This document shows, piece by piece, positions 1-10,829 of a stretch of 64,000 bases of DNA. The position numbers and the translations under genes are program-made. The notes under the pieces are model-generated. The model did not search any database. It was not told the origin of the DNA and worked only from the letters and a program-made list of their open reading frames with translations. Source of the DNA: Roridomyces roridus. Its lineage: Eukaryota > Basidiomycota > Agaricomycetes > Agaricales > Mycenaceae. Position 1 is the first letter of the stretch. The number at the start of each line of letters is the position of its first letter. The stretch is from the NCBI GenBank assembly GCA_029378245.1, contig JARKIF010000021.1, positions 124,001-188,000 on the forward strand, read 5' to 3'.

Positions 1-122
1 CGCTGTAATTAGTTATGACGAATAATAAAATACACTTCATGTGTTTGCACGTCGCGGGCCAACCCGGCCAAGGTGCTTGGTTATTCCGCGGGGCGGTGTT
101 GGGGCAGTGTCTGCCCCTCGGA

Positions 123-130
123 GTATATAG
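123..130 (+). promoter_or_regulatory. TATA-like element
   Basis: A gtatatag sequence lies about 50 bp upstream of the ATG at 176, a normal position for a fungal TATA box. It is the only such element in the first 175 bases, so it probably serves the small gene that follows. Confidence 0.4.
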
Positions 131-175
131 GGTCAAGTGAGACTCTACAGCTTCGTCAGCTCCTCACCAGCCGTC

Positions 176-941
176 ATGGGCAGCTGTATTTTTTCTCCCT
201 CCAAGGAACCTGTGGACGTGGCCAGCAAAGAACAAACCCAACGTACTGAAGACAAGGGTGCCGCCAAATCCAATGCTCCCCCGTCGTGAGTGTTCCACAA
301 CTTCTCCAAGAGTCTGTCACTGAATTCGAGCTAGTGCCCCGGCCTCTGCAGCAAAGGTCCAGCCGTACGTTTGCTCATCCTCACTCGCATGTTCCACGAA
401 ATATCATTCAACTCAATTCAGACGCTCTGCCAATGGTCCGGCGAAGAAATCCAAATCGTCGGCCGCTGGCCGTGTACCCAGTGCCCCTGCATCGCAATCT
501 GAGACATCCCGGCAACTCTTGATGCCACTTGCAGAAATGGGACCAAGCGGCGGTTCGACGACCGATGGGCAGAGTTGTTCGCCGGCCGGTAGTGCTGACA
601 AGGGCGGACACGCACAATACCACCACCACCATAGCCACGATACGGGGACGGCTGCTGCGACACACCATTCCGCTAGCGTTGCACATACGAGCTATTCCCA
701 CCACACACCTAGCTATGACCACGCTCCGGCTGCGAGCTACAGCTACGACACGGGCGCAAGCTATAGTTCGCCCAGTTATGATACCGGAGGAGGTGGCGGC
801 TACACGGACTCATCTGGGGTGGTGGTGGTGGTTGTTAGTTGTACAATGTTCCGCGTAAACTTGGTTGCAGAACGGATAATGGCGACAAAACAAAACAAAA
901 GGAAGGCCGCCCCCGGAGTCGAACCGGGGTCCCCAGAATGA
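176..941 (+). CDS. Small His/Tyr/Gly-rich protein with N-myristoylation-like start
   Basis: Two exons are read: 176-285 and from 422, with a GT-AG intron at 286-421 that restores one frame. The product starts MGSCIFSPSKEP, which fits N-myristoylation at Gly2 and palmitoylation at Cys4, so membrane anchoring is likely. The middle is Ser/Lys-rich and low complexity. The tail is rich in His, Tyr, Ser and Gly (YHHHHSHDTG, SYSSPSYDTGGGGG). Similar MG-C...H/G-rich proteins are common in basidiomycetes, with no known function. The frame as written runs through a GGT repeat as a valine run and stops at 941, inside the neighbouring tRNA. One extra base in that repeat would instead give a Gly run ending in Cys and a stop at 836-838, which looks more natural. 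The family identity is inference; that a gene is present is fairly sure. Confidence 0.55.
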
Positions 942-995
942 AACCTGACTGTATGGAATCAGAATCTGATGTGATGACCGTTACACTAGGCAGCC
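904..995 (-). tRNA. tRNA-Gln (CTG) with intron
   Basis: On the minus strand a full cloverleaf can be folded. The 7-bp acceptor stem GGCTGCC/GGCGGCC has one G-T pair. The D-arm contains TAGTGTAACGG (A box). The anticodon stem-loop TCAGA-TTCTGAT carries anticodon CTG. The T-arm contains GGTTCGACTCC (perfect B box). The 3' half of the anticodon stem (TCTGG) is found only about 20 nt downstream, so an intron of about 20 nt sits just 3' of the anticodon, the usual place in nuclear tRNAs. The 5' half resembles fungal tRNA-Gln. The gene lies antisense to the 3' end of the preceding reading frame. Confidence 0.85.
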
Positions 996-1746
996 ACGAA
1001 GCAGGATGGACCGGCTAGATCTCCGCAGCCCGAGGAGAGTGCCTACACATAATGCACCCGCCAATACTCACACGTCAAACTTCCTTCTTTACTCCCTGTC
1101 CTCCCGAGATCTTGTCGTGGGTTACAGCCCTCCTCGCCAGCTGGAATGGCGACAGGGACGCTTGCAATGCCTAGAATACGCACCCTTTGGGTAGCCGGCC
1201 ACCTAAATAGCACTCTGACCTCGAGGCTTGGAGCGGCACGCCGCACGCGGTAAGTCAAAGCTTTTGGAGTCTCTGCCCGTATGATCATGATTCTCTTCGC
1301 AGCCTCTCCGGGATCCGCTCTGCGCAGTACAAACCCACACAGGAGGAAGAATCCATGGAAACGTCCACCAGCATCTGTTGATTTGCTCCCGATGTTTCAA
1401 TTGACTCCTGGGACCTGTCATCTCTCTCCGCATTTCATTACAGGCGACCGATGGGATCGACGTCGATCTTGGCAACCAACCTGCTTTCCACTCGTCCCAC
1501 CGCCCCGCTTGGTGGCATACGCAGCTCTCGACAGATCCTGGCAATCCATGCCGATGAAAGCTCGAGAAACACTGCCTCCGGGCGCGCATCTGCGCGCATA
1601 TCTGGCAAGTTTCTGTTTATGAAATCCCGTGACGGAGACCGATCCAAATTAGACATCTCCCGTTCCGACTGCGTCGTACATTGGTCCCGTCATGATCAGT
1701 CGTCTCTTCTTCTCCTTCCGCCCATCTGTCTTCTGGCCCCAGCGGC
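996..1746. other. Intergenic region, nothing recognised
   Basis: Short overlapping ORFs on both strands show no conserved motif or splice pattern. The last 100-200 bases before 1747 are pyrimidine-rich and are probably the promoter and 5' UTR of the glutaminase gene. Confidence 0.5.
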
Positions 1747-4700
1747 ATGCCTTTGCCTTCCCCCCGTTCTTTCCTTTGGCTCTCGATAGCATTTCTTCAG
1801 CTATGGAGTAGCTGGCCTCTGGTAGTACTCGCACAGCCGCAATCCTTCTTCCCCCCTTCGATCCCCCTCGCCGTCCGCTCCCCGACTCTCAGTTGTTGGC
1901 TCGACACTTGGAATGGGACCAACCCCATGAATAATTGGCCAAACTTTTGGAGCGACACTCATGTATGTCGTCCGCTATCTCTGATGTTTCCCCTAATCTC
2001 TGCGCGTAGATCCTCGGGTGGGCGGGATTGATAAAGGTCGACGGGCAGACGTTTCATTGGCTCGGCGACCCCACTGTGGGGAATGCCAGCACCTGGCTGA
2101 GCACCACAATCACGCCCACACGTACCATCCTCACCGTGCAGGCGGGACCCATGATTCTCAATGTGACGTTTCTGAGCCCGGTCGAGGTGCGTCTGTTGAG
2201 TTGTGTGTTTGTGGTCAAACGCTCATTTCACAATGCCAGCCTTCAGACTGGTCGCGGCAGTCTTTTCCTTTCAGTTACATGTATGTCGACGGGCAGACGA
2301 CCGACGGGAATTCGCACAATGTCCAATTGTATTCCGACATCAGCGCCGGTGCGTGGCGCGAAATCTCCGTTCTTTCGCCATCTCATCTCGTCGTCTTCCA
2401 GAATGGGTGACGGATAGCTTGACGACACCAATAACGTTCGGGACGACGATGGTGGGGAGTACTACCCAGTACCACCAAGTCCAATCCTCCACCCCGAAAT
2501 CCGTCTTCCAAGACGTCGCGGAAGACGGTACGGCTTACTACGCCGTCCAATCAGTATGTCTCACTGCCTCACCACTCATTTCATCCTTTCTCAGTAGTAC
2601 TCGACAGGCTCAGCCTGGGCTGAAGTCCGTTATTGGCAACGACCAGACTTTACGCCCGCAATTCGCCGCACCCGGACAGGGGTTCAACCTCGCCACAGAC
2701 ATCGCCGGGTCTTTCGGGACGGTACGCGATTCGGGCAGCGGCAAATTCCCCGTCTTTGCGCACGCCGTCGACCTCGGCCAGACCAACACCATATCCAGGG
2801 TGTCCTGGGCAGTGGGACTGGTCCGCGATCCGGTGGTGACCTACCTCGGCACAGAACGACGTGCATACTTTTGGTCTCAGTACCCTAATATCAGCGTTGC
2901 TGTGCGTGTTTGAATTTGTCTGCCCGTGATCCTTTGATTAATGAGGATGGGCAACAGATCGACGCGTTTGTGCAGGACTTTCCCAGCGCTCTCACGCGTG
3001 CGTTGGCGCTTGAGCAGCAGATCCTCACGGATGCTGGGGCGGTGTCGGCTGCGTACACGGATCTCGTCTCACTAGCGACGAGGCAAGTCATGGCGGGCGT
3101 GGAGATTACGCTGCCACCGCAAGGCAGTGACGGGAGTTGGAACTTTTCTGATGTGCAGGCGTTCATGAAGGATGTCGGGGCGACCCAGTGCGTCTGTTTC
3201 GTTCCTGCTTCATCTTAAATTAACTTCACTGGTTTATTTACAGGCGGGTCAACCCCACGGAGACGATATACGCTGCGCTCCCTGCGCTGTTGTACTTCAA
3301 CTCGAGCCTCGCTGGGATGTTGTTGGAACCGATGCTCCGATATCAAGCCTCGGCTGATTACACGAATCCGTTTGCGACACCCGATCTAGGTACGCAAGGC
3401 ACCCGTGATGGTGAGGTGCGTTCTCTGATGGTTCTGACACAGGCCTGTCGTATCCATCCGCCCCTGGTGATGCGTCCAATGACGATGTGATTTATGGTGT
3501 CGAAAGTGGGTCGCTCCCTCGTTCGATCTTGGCGAGCTTCCAATATCTCTTTTTCGCAGATTCAGGGAATATGCTCATCATGGCCTTGGCTCAAGCTCGT
3601 ACCTCTGGGGATGGAACTCTGATTAAAAAATATGTGCGTTATGGAGTCCCTCGCCCCGCCCTGTACTGACCCTCATTTACTCGTCCAGTATCCTCTGCTC
3701 AAGGGCTGGGCCAACTATCTCGTGTCTAACGCTCTGATTCCCTCGACACAGCAGGTTCTTTTCCCTTTACCATCGAATGAATCTTTGATCACCTGCAGAA
3801 ACCCCGCCGACGCACGGGATAGCACGCTCGCACAGAATCATGGAAACGTCACCAATTTGGCACTCAAAGGACTAATCGGCATCCAGGCCATGTTCGAGAT
3901 CAGCTCTCTCGTCAGTGAGACTGCGGATGCGCAGGAGTATGCGGTATGTTTATCTCTCATCCAACCCATTATTTGCGCTGAATGACCTTGCGTTCAGGCC
4001 AATGCGACGTCGTTAATTCAATCCTGGGTCGCCATGACATCCTCTAGCGGGAACCTCTTGTCCACCTACGGTAGCTCGACGTCTGGCGGGCTCATGTACA
4101 ATATGTTTGCGGACAAGTTGCTAAAGACGAATATCCTCCCGGCATCGGCTTATTCGCAGGAGTCGACCACGTTGGCCAAGACGACGCTGCAAGGTTGGGT
4201 TTCAAAGCAGTGTGTTTGGTGTAAACTAATTCGAATCCTTCAGCGACGTTTGGTTTTGTTCTCAACTCGGAGAGCGGTGGGAATACGCGTTCCGGTGAGC
4301 ATGGCCGCTTCATCTCAATCTCAAGCTCAATCTAATTTCTTTTCTAGACTGGACACTCTTCAGCGCGGCCGCAGCACCTGATACAACCACACGAGATCTC
4401 CTCATAAGCGGCGTGCACAAACGAGCGTCGAACAACGTCACGCAGGGTCCCTTCTCCAACATCTACAGCGCGCAGACGGGGTTGGGTGAGGCGGCGGGGA
4501 CGTATCCCAATGGGTTTGCGAGGTATGTCCCAAGTCGACTATGTTCGATGTACCGGGCTAATCGCATTCATGAAGCCCTGCTCAAGGCGCCATGTTCTCG
4601 CTCCTTTCGCTGAACGTCGCGAACAAAACCGTCGTGTTCCCTGTACCTGGCAGTGGCACCGCGCCCGGGTTGAGTTCCGGTGGTGGCGGTAACGGTGGTA

Positions 4701-5257
4701 GCAGCTCGTCCTCCCACCGGAGTAACACCGGTGCGATTGCAGGAGGTATCATCGCCGGCGCGTTCGCGATATTCGCGATTGGGGTCATCATCATCTTCAT
4801 GCGCCGTCGGCGGCGTGCCACAGCTGCAGAGAAAGCCATATCCGCGCCACAGGCGTATAACAGCCGGCTTGGGGCTCCCGCGCTCATGTCGGAGCTATCG
4901 AGTCCCCCAGTGCAGGCCTCCGAGTTCTATCCAACCGGGCCCAACGCATCATCACCACCACCGCAGCAGCCTTATGTTCCGATGCCCGTCCGGAGCAAGG
5001 GCGCGAGGGGGGAAACGTTGCAGAGTTCTGTCATGTTGCCCGATTTGCCGGCGTCCCCACCAGCGTCGCAGGCACCAACGTGGGTGAGCGGGACTTCTGG
5101 GAGGTCAAGGGTGACTGCTTCGGCTTCGGGATCTGGGTCGGGGTCGACGTCGCCGACGACGGATTTGAGGACGGAGATGGCCTCTTTGAGGAGGGAGGTT
5201 GAGCAGTTGAGGGCGGAGAGGGATATACCGACAGAGGCGCCGCCGGAGTATCAGTAG
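1747..5257 (+). CDS. GtaA-like secreted/membrane glutaminase
   Basis: A multi-exon gene of the fungal glutaminase A family (DUF4965/DUF5127/DUF1793 type), which hydrolyses glutamine to glutamate and ammonia outside the cell. It begins with a signal peptide (FLWLSIAFLQLWSSWPLVVLAQ), followed by the hallmark PSFFPPSIPLAVRSPTLSCW-like start. Across GT-AG introns (for example 1963-2010) follow ILGWAGLIKVDGQTFHWLGD, then YDNF-type blocks such as LSYPSAPGDASNDDVIYGVE, DSGNMLIMALAQ, YPLLKGWANYLV and NVTNLALKGLIGIQAM, all placed as in the family. The C-terminus is unusual for the classical enzyme: a Gly/Ser-rich linker, one membrane helix (AGGIIAGAFAIFAIGVIIIF), a basic stop-transfer MRRRRR and a cytosolic tail ending in a short coiled coil (TEMASLRREVEQLRAER). 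The protein is therefore probably anchored rather than freely secreted. Exon borders not listed were not all resolved. Confidence 0.85.
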
Positions 5258-5511
5258 TCTTTCTTTCCTAAGTTAAATTGGCATTTTTTTCACATTACTG
5301 CACGTACACACATAGTTTCGAATATAATTGAAGTAGTTTTTCAAGCCTCGGCCGCCTCACAAAATGCAGGTGTTCTTGGTCGGATCACTCGGACTCGGTC
5401 GGTGCTGCTTCGGCATTATCAATGAATCAGTAGTCGGGGCTCCGCATCACGGGTTTAAATTGCGGCGTCACGCGTCATCCGTGGGTAAATAGCTCTTTGT
5501 CTCTCACCAAC

Positions 5512-7509
5512 ATGTCCACACCCAAGAAAATGGAATACGGCGAGTCTCATCCTCATCTCGGAAGCCTTTCCCTCACACAAAACCAGTCCGTCTCGGTACA
5601 TCGGGCTTGAAGATCTCCAAGATCATCCTCGGCTGCATGTCGTACGGGAGTCCGAATCACGGGTGGGGCGCGTGGGTGCTACCGGAGGAGGAGGCGTCAA
5701 AGCATATCAAGGCTGCGTGAGTACTGTCCGCTCTGTATCCAGACATCGCAGTACGATCGCTGCAGCTACGACGCCGGGATCAACGCTTTCGATACAGCGG
5801 AGGTGCGTGCTAGTCTCTAATGACCTTGATCGCCTTATCGAGATGGCATCTAGACATACTCCAACGGCCTCTCGGAGGAGGTCCTCGGTCGTGCTATCAA
5901 GCAGCACAATCTCCCCCGCGACGAAATCGTCGTTCTCACCAAGGTCTATTTTGGCATCTCCAAAGATTCCTCCAAATTCGAGTATGCCGCGCAACGATGC
6001 GGAGGGGTATGCGAATCAGTATGGGCTTCAGCCGCAAGGTGCGTCAATCGTACGCTACTCGACTTCGGTTGACGCGTCCCTAGTACATCTTTGCATCAGG
6101 TGCAAGCTAGCCTCAAGCGGTTGCAGGTACGACGAAAATGGATACATGGAGCTTGGATGATGCTGATGATGGTTACAGCTGGACTATATCGACGTCCTTC
6201 AGTGTACGTGTCAACTTCTCTTTTGAGAGCTGCAACTCAGGCTCGTTTAGGTCACCGTTTCGACCCCAACACCCCCATCGAGGAGACGGTGGGTTTCCGC
6301 GCTCAATTCTTTCGCGCCATTTACAATTACCACAGATGCAAGCTCTCCACGACGTTGTCAAGGCTGGCTACGTCCGCTACATTGGTATGAGCTCCTGCTA
6401 TGCCTGGCAATGTAAGTACCCGTTTCCATGTTGTTGGGATTTACGCCGTCAGCGTGTTGATCCGTGTTGAACTGATTCCAAGTTTGCAATCGCAAGCCAG
6501 TTAAGGTAAGATGCGTTAGGGCAAACGGATGCCCAACGCCTACATTTCAGCAGGCTTATATACTACTTTACAATGTAACTAGAATGTTCTACAAAAATCT
6601 AAGAAACTGTATCAGTCAGCAAAAGGGAATATTCCAGAAGGTTCTCGAGGGTGGCGAAGCATGTCATGCCAGAAACCCAAATTCCCAACACATGTCTTCT
6701 CGCAATCCGGTGACCAAGTGCCTACAGTCCATATCATGCAAAGTAATCAACTCGCCGCGCTCCACCGTTTGGATACTTACTCAACGCCCGCAATTCAGAT
6801 TACTGCCATCACCCACAATCTCACCCCGTTCATCTCAATGCAGAACCACTACAGCTTGTTGTATCGGGAAGAGGAGCGTGAGATGTTCCCGACGCTCAAG
6901 CATCTTCGGCGTTGGCGCGATTCCTTGGTCGCCCCTCGCTCGTGGCGCCCTCACTCGTCCGCTTGCTGTGCAACAGGATGCGGCGAAGAAGACTGTACGC
7001 GCTGATTCGGACGGGTGCGTCATCCTTTACTAAATGAACGTCGTTGCTGTACTCACCAAACGCGCATGCAGGTGGCCGCCGAGCATGTACATCTAGACAG
7101 AGGCTAACCAGAACATCGTTAAACGGCGAGTGCCTCCGCTCCATTGTGCTGCAAATCAAGCTCCAGTACTGACATGCCATTTAGCGTCGAGGAGCTCGCG
7201 AAGAAGCGCGGAGTCAGTATGGCGCAGATCTCTATTGCGTGGGCTTTCGAGCTAAAGAAGGTGTGTCCTCTGCATGGTATTTCGATTGTACTTGATTCCA
7301 TTCATTTCAAAGGCGTGTCGGCACCTATCGTCGGCACCACTTCGCTCGCAAACCTCGAAGATGCTATTGGTTAGTGCCCGCCGTGGAGGCTCTTTCAGTG
7401 ATGCTGATTCTTTGTGACTGTAGCCGCGGTGCACGTCAAGCTCACGGAAGACGAGATCAAGCTCCTCGAGGAGCCCTACCAGCCCATGGCTATTATGGGT
7501 CATGTTTGA
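5512..7509 (+). CDS. Aldo/keto reductase
   Basis: A many-exon NADPH-dependent aldo/keto reductase of the yeast AAD/YakC-like group, probably acting on aryl or aliphatic aldehydes. Readable blocks in order are LGTSGLKISKIILGCMSYG, YDAGINAFDTAE with the catalytic Asp, YSNGLSEEVLGRAI with the catalytic Tyr, DEIVVLTKVYFG with the catalytic Lys, LDYIDVLQCHRFDP with the His, GYVRYIGMSSCYAWQ, ISMQNHYSLLYREEEREM, GVGAIPWSPLARG, VEELAKKRGVSMAQISIAWA and APIVGTTSLANLEDAI. The first intron (5540-5586) and a late one (7126-7184) need a GC donor (GCGAGT) to keep frame. A long gap (about 6412-6727) separates YAWQ from HIMQ and must be an unusually large intron for this gene. Around 7094 one reading meets a TAG, avoidable with a different donor. 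The family call is firm; exact exon borders in 6.4-7.1 kb are not. Confidence 0.85.
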
Positions 7510-8118
7510 TGAGTATGTACAATTGCAAGAGCTTCCCGTCTTTGTACTATGATTGATTGATAAATGCGTGTACTTGTGAATCAGATTTCAGAAATAGCCG
7601 GTGGAATATATGGCGCATATAGTGTCCAATAATTCAGAAGAAAAAACACACACCTTGTGCAAAAAAAATGCGCAGCTTGTGAGAGAAAACAACGTGCAAG
7701 TTGCACCGCTTCAGGAAAGCACACACCACACTATAGGAAGTCTGAACCCACGAATTCAGATTGACGGAGTAAGCCGGGTGGTCAGCCGGCCTGATTTTGA
7801 ACTCTCATCAGTAATCATTATACTATAATTGTCACGACAAGACTTGTTTCACACGTCCAACAGCGGTAAGATGCTGTGGATTGGGTAGTGCGCTACTAAA
7901 GCTCGTAAAATGAACTGAATAAAAGTCTAGGAGAGGGTACAGAATATGACGACTAGCTACTGCTTTTATACTATGAGGAATAGATCTACGATGCTACACT
8001 AATTGTCCTGGCTTCTGACATGCACTATTGTCCTGCACCTTTGTCGTCTCCTATTGTCGTGTCTACACCGTGTTCTTCATGGAAGCCTGTCATGATCTGA
8101 CAGTTCACTGATCGAAAA
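7510..8118. other. Intergenic region, nothing recognised
   Basis: AT-rich sequence between the aldo/keto reductase and the first transposon. No conserved ORF, no clear repeat. Confidence 0.5.
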
Positions 8119-8126
8119 CTCCTTCC

Positions 8127-8988
8127 TAGTGTTGCCGTCGAGGCGAGTTGAGGCGAGCCGATGTCACCAACTCGATCCAACTCGATTAACCGAGTCGAGT
8201 CGAGTGGAGACCGAGTTAAGCCGAGTTGTATCACGTGTATCTAGTCATCCCGCTTAGTTACTCTGATTGAAGGCATCTCACTTTATCTCTTCCATCTCTG
8301 ACTCCGAACTCGGTCTATGCGCCGGTCCGACTCCTCCTACGAAGCCACCCCGTCACCACGAAAACCTCCGTCTCGCCATTCATCTCCCTTCCACGCTTAT
8401 GCTGGACTGTGTTGATCCTCTAGAGCTGGACTTGTGAGTATGTAGCCGCACAATAAGTCGGGGTGGATGGTCCGGGAGTCATCGGGGCGGGATAACCAGC
8501 CATTGGAGCCGGATAGTAGCCGCCAGTATAGTAACTCCCATATGCCGCCGGGTTCATGAAATGAGTAGTAGCTGGAGGGTTTTGCATGGGAGGCAGCCGA
8601 GGAAGCTCCCACTGAGAGTTGGGGCACCTGCAGGTCTCAGGAGCTGGGAAGCGGCAGCGCTCAGCCATGGTGGGTGCGGCAGAGACGCGTCTTTTTTTCG
8701 CCGTTAGCCACGCGATCGCGTACCAAATGGCCCGGCCGCCGGTTGCTAAGACCATTGCTAGTGAGTCCGAGGACTCGGACAGCGGGTTTTGTGGGTCAGA
8801 ATGTGGATTAAGCAGGCGCGACTGTGGACGCGTCGCGGTCTAAGAAGGACATAGCATGTATGTAATCTTGATGGAGAACTCGCCCACAACTCGACCTCGA
8901 CTCAACTCGACTCGATCTGTCGAGTTCATCAACTCGTTACCCGAGCCGAGGTCTAGACCGATGTCAAATCACCTCGACGGCAACACTA
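8127..8988. mobile_element. Non-autonomous hAT-like transposon, 862 bp
   Basis: The ends are exact 17-bp inverted repeats: TAGTGTTGCCGTCGAGG at 8127-8143 and its reverse complement at 8972-8988. Both are flanked by the same 8-bp direct repeat CTCCTTCC (8119-8126 and 8989-8996). Eight-base target duplications and TAGTG/CAGTG ends are typical of the hAT superfamily. Just inside each end the sequence is crowded with ACTCGA/TCGAGT hexamers, like the subterminal transposase-binding repeats of hAT elements. No transposase is present. The only ORF of note is a 111-residue Pro/Tyr-rich frame on the minus strand (8420-8755), perhaps captured host sequence. The perfect duplication suggests a fairly recent insertion. 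Confidence 0.9.
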
Positions 8989-8996
8989 CTCCTTCC

Positions 8997-9429
8997 CTCA
9001 TCCACACTGTCGTTCATAATTATGAAACTGTTCCCACATCTTTAAATAATGTCTTCCTCGGCTTCTTCCTCAATCCGATCGAGACGGGGTTCCCATGACT
9101 TTAACGCTGTACGGCGCCAATGTATATCTGGTTTATTTGGCGTTGTCACGTGCGCAAATAGGTCAGTGCGTGACAATAATACCTGATGTACATTGATGAC
9201 ATTGATGGCATTGCTAATTCATGGTTCAATTTTCCACATTCAACTTGAACAGGATTGAATTGACTGATCTGTAATGCAAGACAACTTGATCCGCTTGGGA
9301 ATTCTGGTAGGGCTTCCCGTGGCTGCAAACTGCGGACTGCCTGAATTTGAACTTGAACACTGAGGTGGTTCAACCTCGAAGATCAGCCCTTGTTTACGAC
9401 CTCCCAGGACTCCAGGGAATGTCAGGGAT
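8997..9429. other. Spacer between two transposons
   Basis: No gene recognised. It contains several short TTGAA/TTCAA-rich stretches and repeats of GATGGCATTGC near 9204, the same sequence that was the target of the next insertion. Confidence 0.4.
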
Positions 9430-9437
9430 GGCATTGC

Positions 9438-9850
9438 CAGTGTCCACCCTAAGCCTTAAGGCCTTAGAGGTCTTAAGCCTTAATAAGGCCTTAAGTTAAG
9501 CCTTAGCTTGGGCTGGTCCAGCAAGTTCAGGCCTTAAGCATCACGTGTCGAGCCTGATCCGGACCTGGCAGAGCTGATGATTGATCGGACCGGGCGGAGT
9601 TTGTTTGATGATGGCACAGAGGGAAGGCTATTTGCAGTGGAGATTTACCTTGGCCATGGGGATGTCTGGGGAAAGTAAATCAAGGGTGGACAGTGCATAG
9701 TGAAGGTTTTTCCATAGGCCTTCAGGGTACAAATGAATTTCCTTTTTTGGTCTTAAGGCCTCAGCCCCAGACCTTAGCTTAAGGCCTCAACCTTAAGTTA
9801 AGCCTTAACTTCCCGGAGGGTCGATATTTAAGGCCTTAAGGCGAACACTG
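9438..9850. mobile_element. hAT-like MITE, 413 bp
   Basis: The left end begins CAGTGTCCACCCTAAGCC and the right end, read on the other strand, begins CAGTGTTCGCCTTAAGG, giving imperfect inverted repeats. An identical 8-bp direct repeat GGCATTGC flanks the element (9430-9437 and 9851-9858). Subterminal regions are packed with CCTTAAGG / TTAAGGCC palindromes. There is no coding capacity. The ends, the target duplication length and the small size fit a hAT-derived MITE of a different family from the 862-bp element only 450 bp away. Confidence 0.88.
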
Positions 9851-9858
9851 GGCATTGC

Positions 9859-10253
9859 AGCCCCGGTTGAAACCTTGATTTCCTGGGCTAGTAGGCTACA
9901 TGCAGGCACAGACTGCAAAGCCATATTGAATTGCTGAAGTTACACTACCGAACATCATGATCAGGTCAGGGCTTGCCGGACAATGATCACGGCAACTGGC
10001 AGCATGGTCAGCCGGCTTCGTCTCTGAGCTGCATTGAATTCAACTTTTGACTCTGAGTCCAATGTGTGCAATTTTTCAAAGCTGAGGGTGTGTCATTTTC
10101 TCCAGAGTTGAACTCAACCTGCGTGTTTTTTTTTGTGATTCCACTGAAGTTGCGTCTTTTTTTCAAGATTTTCCCCTGTTGTGCAATTTTTTATTTTTTG
10201 TACAGTATATGTGCCATAGGAATACGCTAAAGGAGAGCGTTGAATCCGTTGGG
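9859..10253. other. Intergenic, T-rich
   Basis: No ORF of interest. Several long T runs (10130-10200) and TTGAACTCAA-like inverted motifs suggest decayed repeat sequence, but no ends could be defined. Confidence 0.4.
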
Positions 10254-10829
10254 ATCAAGTCCACCGTGGACTTGATCGTGGACTCTCGGGTAGACTACTG
10301 ATTGACGAAAGGTCCGCTAAGCACTGCCGACATCGCGTTGCGTAAACTGAGGGTGGAATCTCCGTAAGTTTGCCGTAAGTCCAAGTCTTCCCAGCGGCAG
10401 CGGGGAGCCTCGGCGGCGTCAGACGGACCTGTGCCGGTGGACAAATTTCGTTGTTGCCGTAGTGCCAATTCTTCCGGAAGCGCGGCACATGTGCTTTTCC
10501 TCCCAACTCAGTCACACAGTGATGCCCGACCAGCCCGAGAGTATGTGCCGATTCCCAACACGCCTGAGCTCGAGCAGTCTCCCCGAATACGAGCGCTGCT
10601 CGGTGCAAGTGCTTGAATTTATCGCTCCTAAATGGCAGTGGCGGGACAGTGCCGCAGGGCTTCCTTGGTAAAAATTCCATTCTCGCCTCGCTTTGAGTCG
10701 TGGACGGTGGACCTGACTTGACACTTCCGGCGTTTACTCACGGTGGGCTTGAGTCGCTTGACGCTGGACGGTGGAATTTACCCGACAGTGTCCACCATCA
10801 CAAGTCCACCATCAAGTCCACCGTGGACA
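10254..10829. repeat. Segment bounded by palindromic GTCCAC..GTGGAC repeats
   Basis: Both ends carry the palindrome AAGTCCACCGTGGAC, and extended inverted similarity can be followed for about 50 bp (GTCCACNGTGGACTTGAT then TCGGGTA). This looks like the terminal inverted repeats of a 575-bp DNA element. A 141-residue ORF on the minus strand (10255-10680) fills most of it but has no recognisable domain. I could not find a target-site duplication, so the limits are approximate and the class is unknown. Confidence 0.45.
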
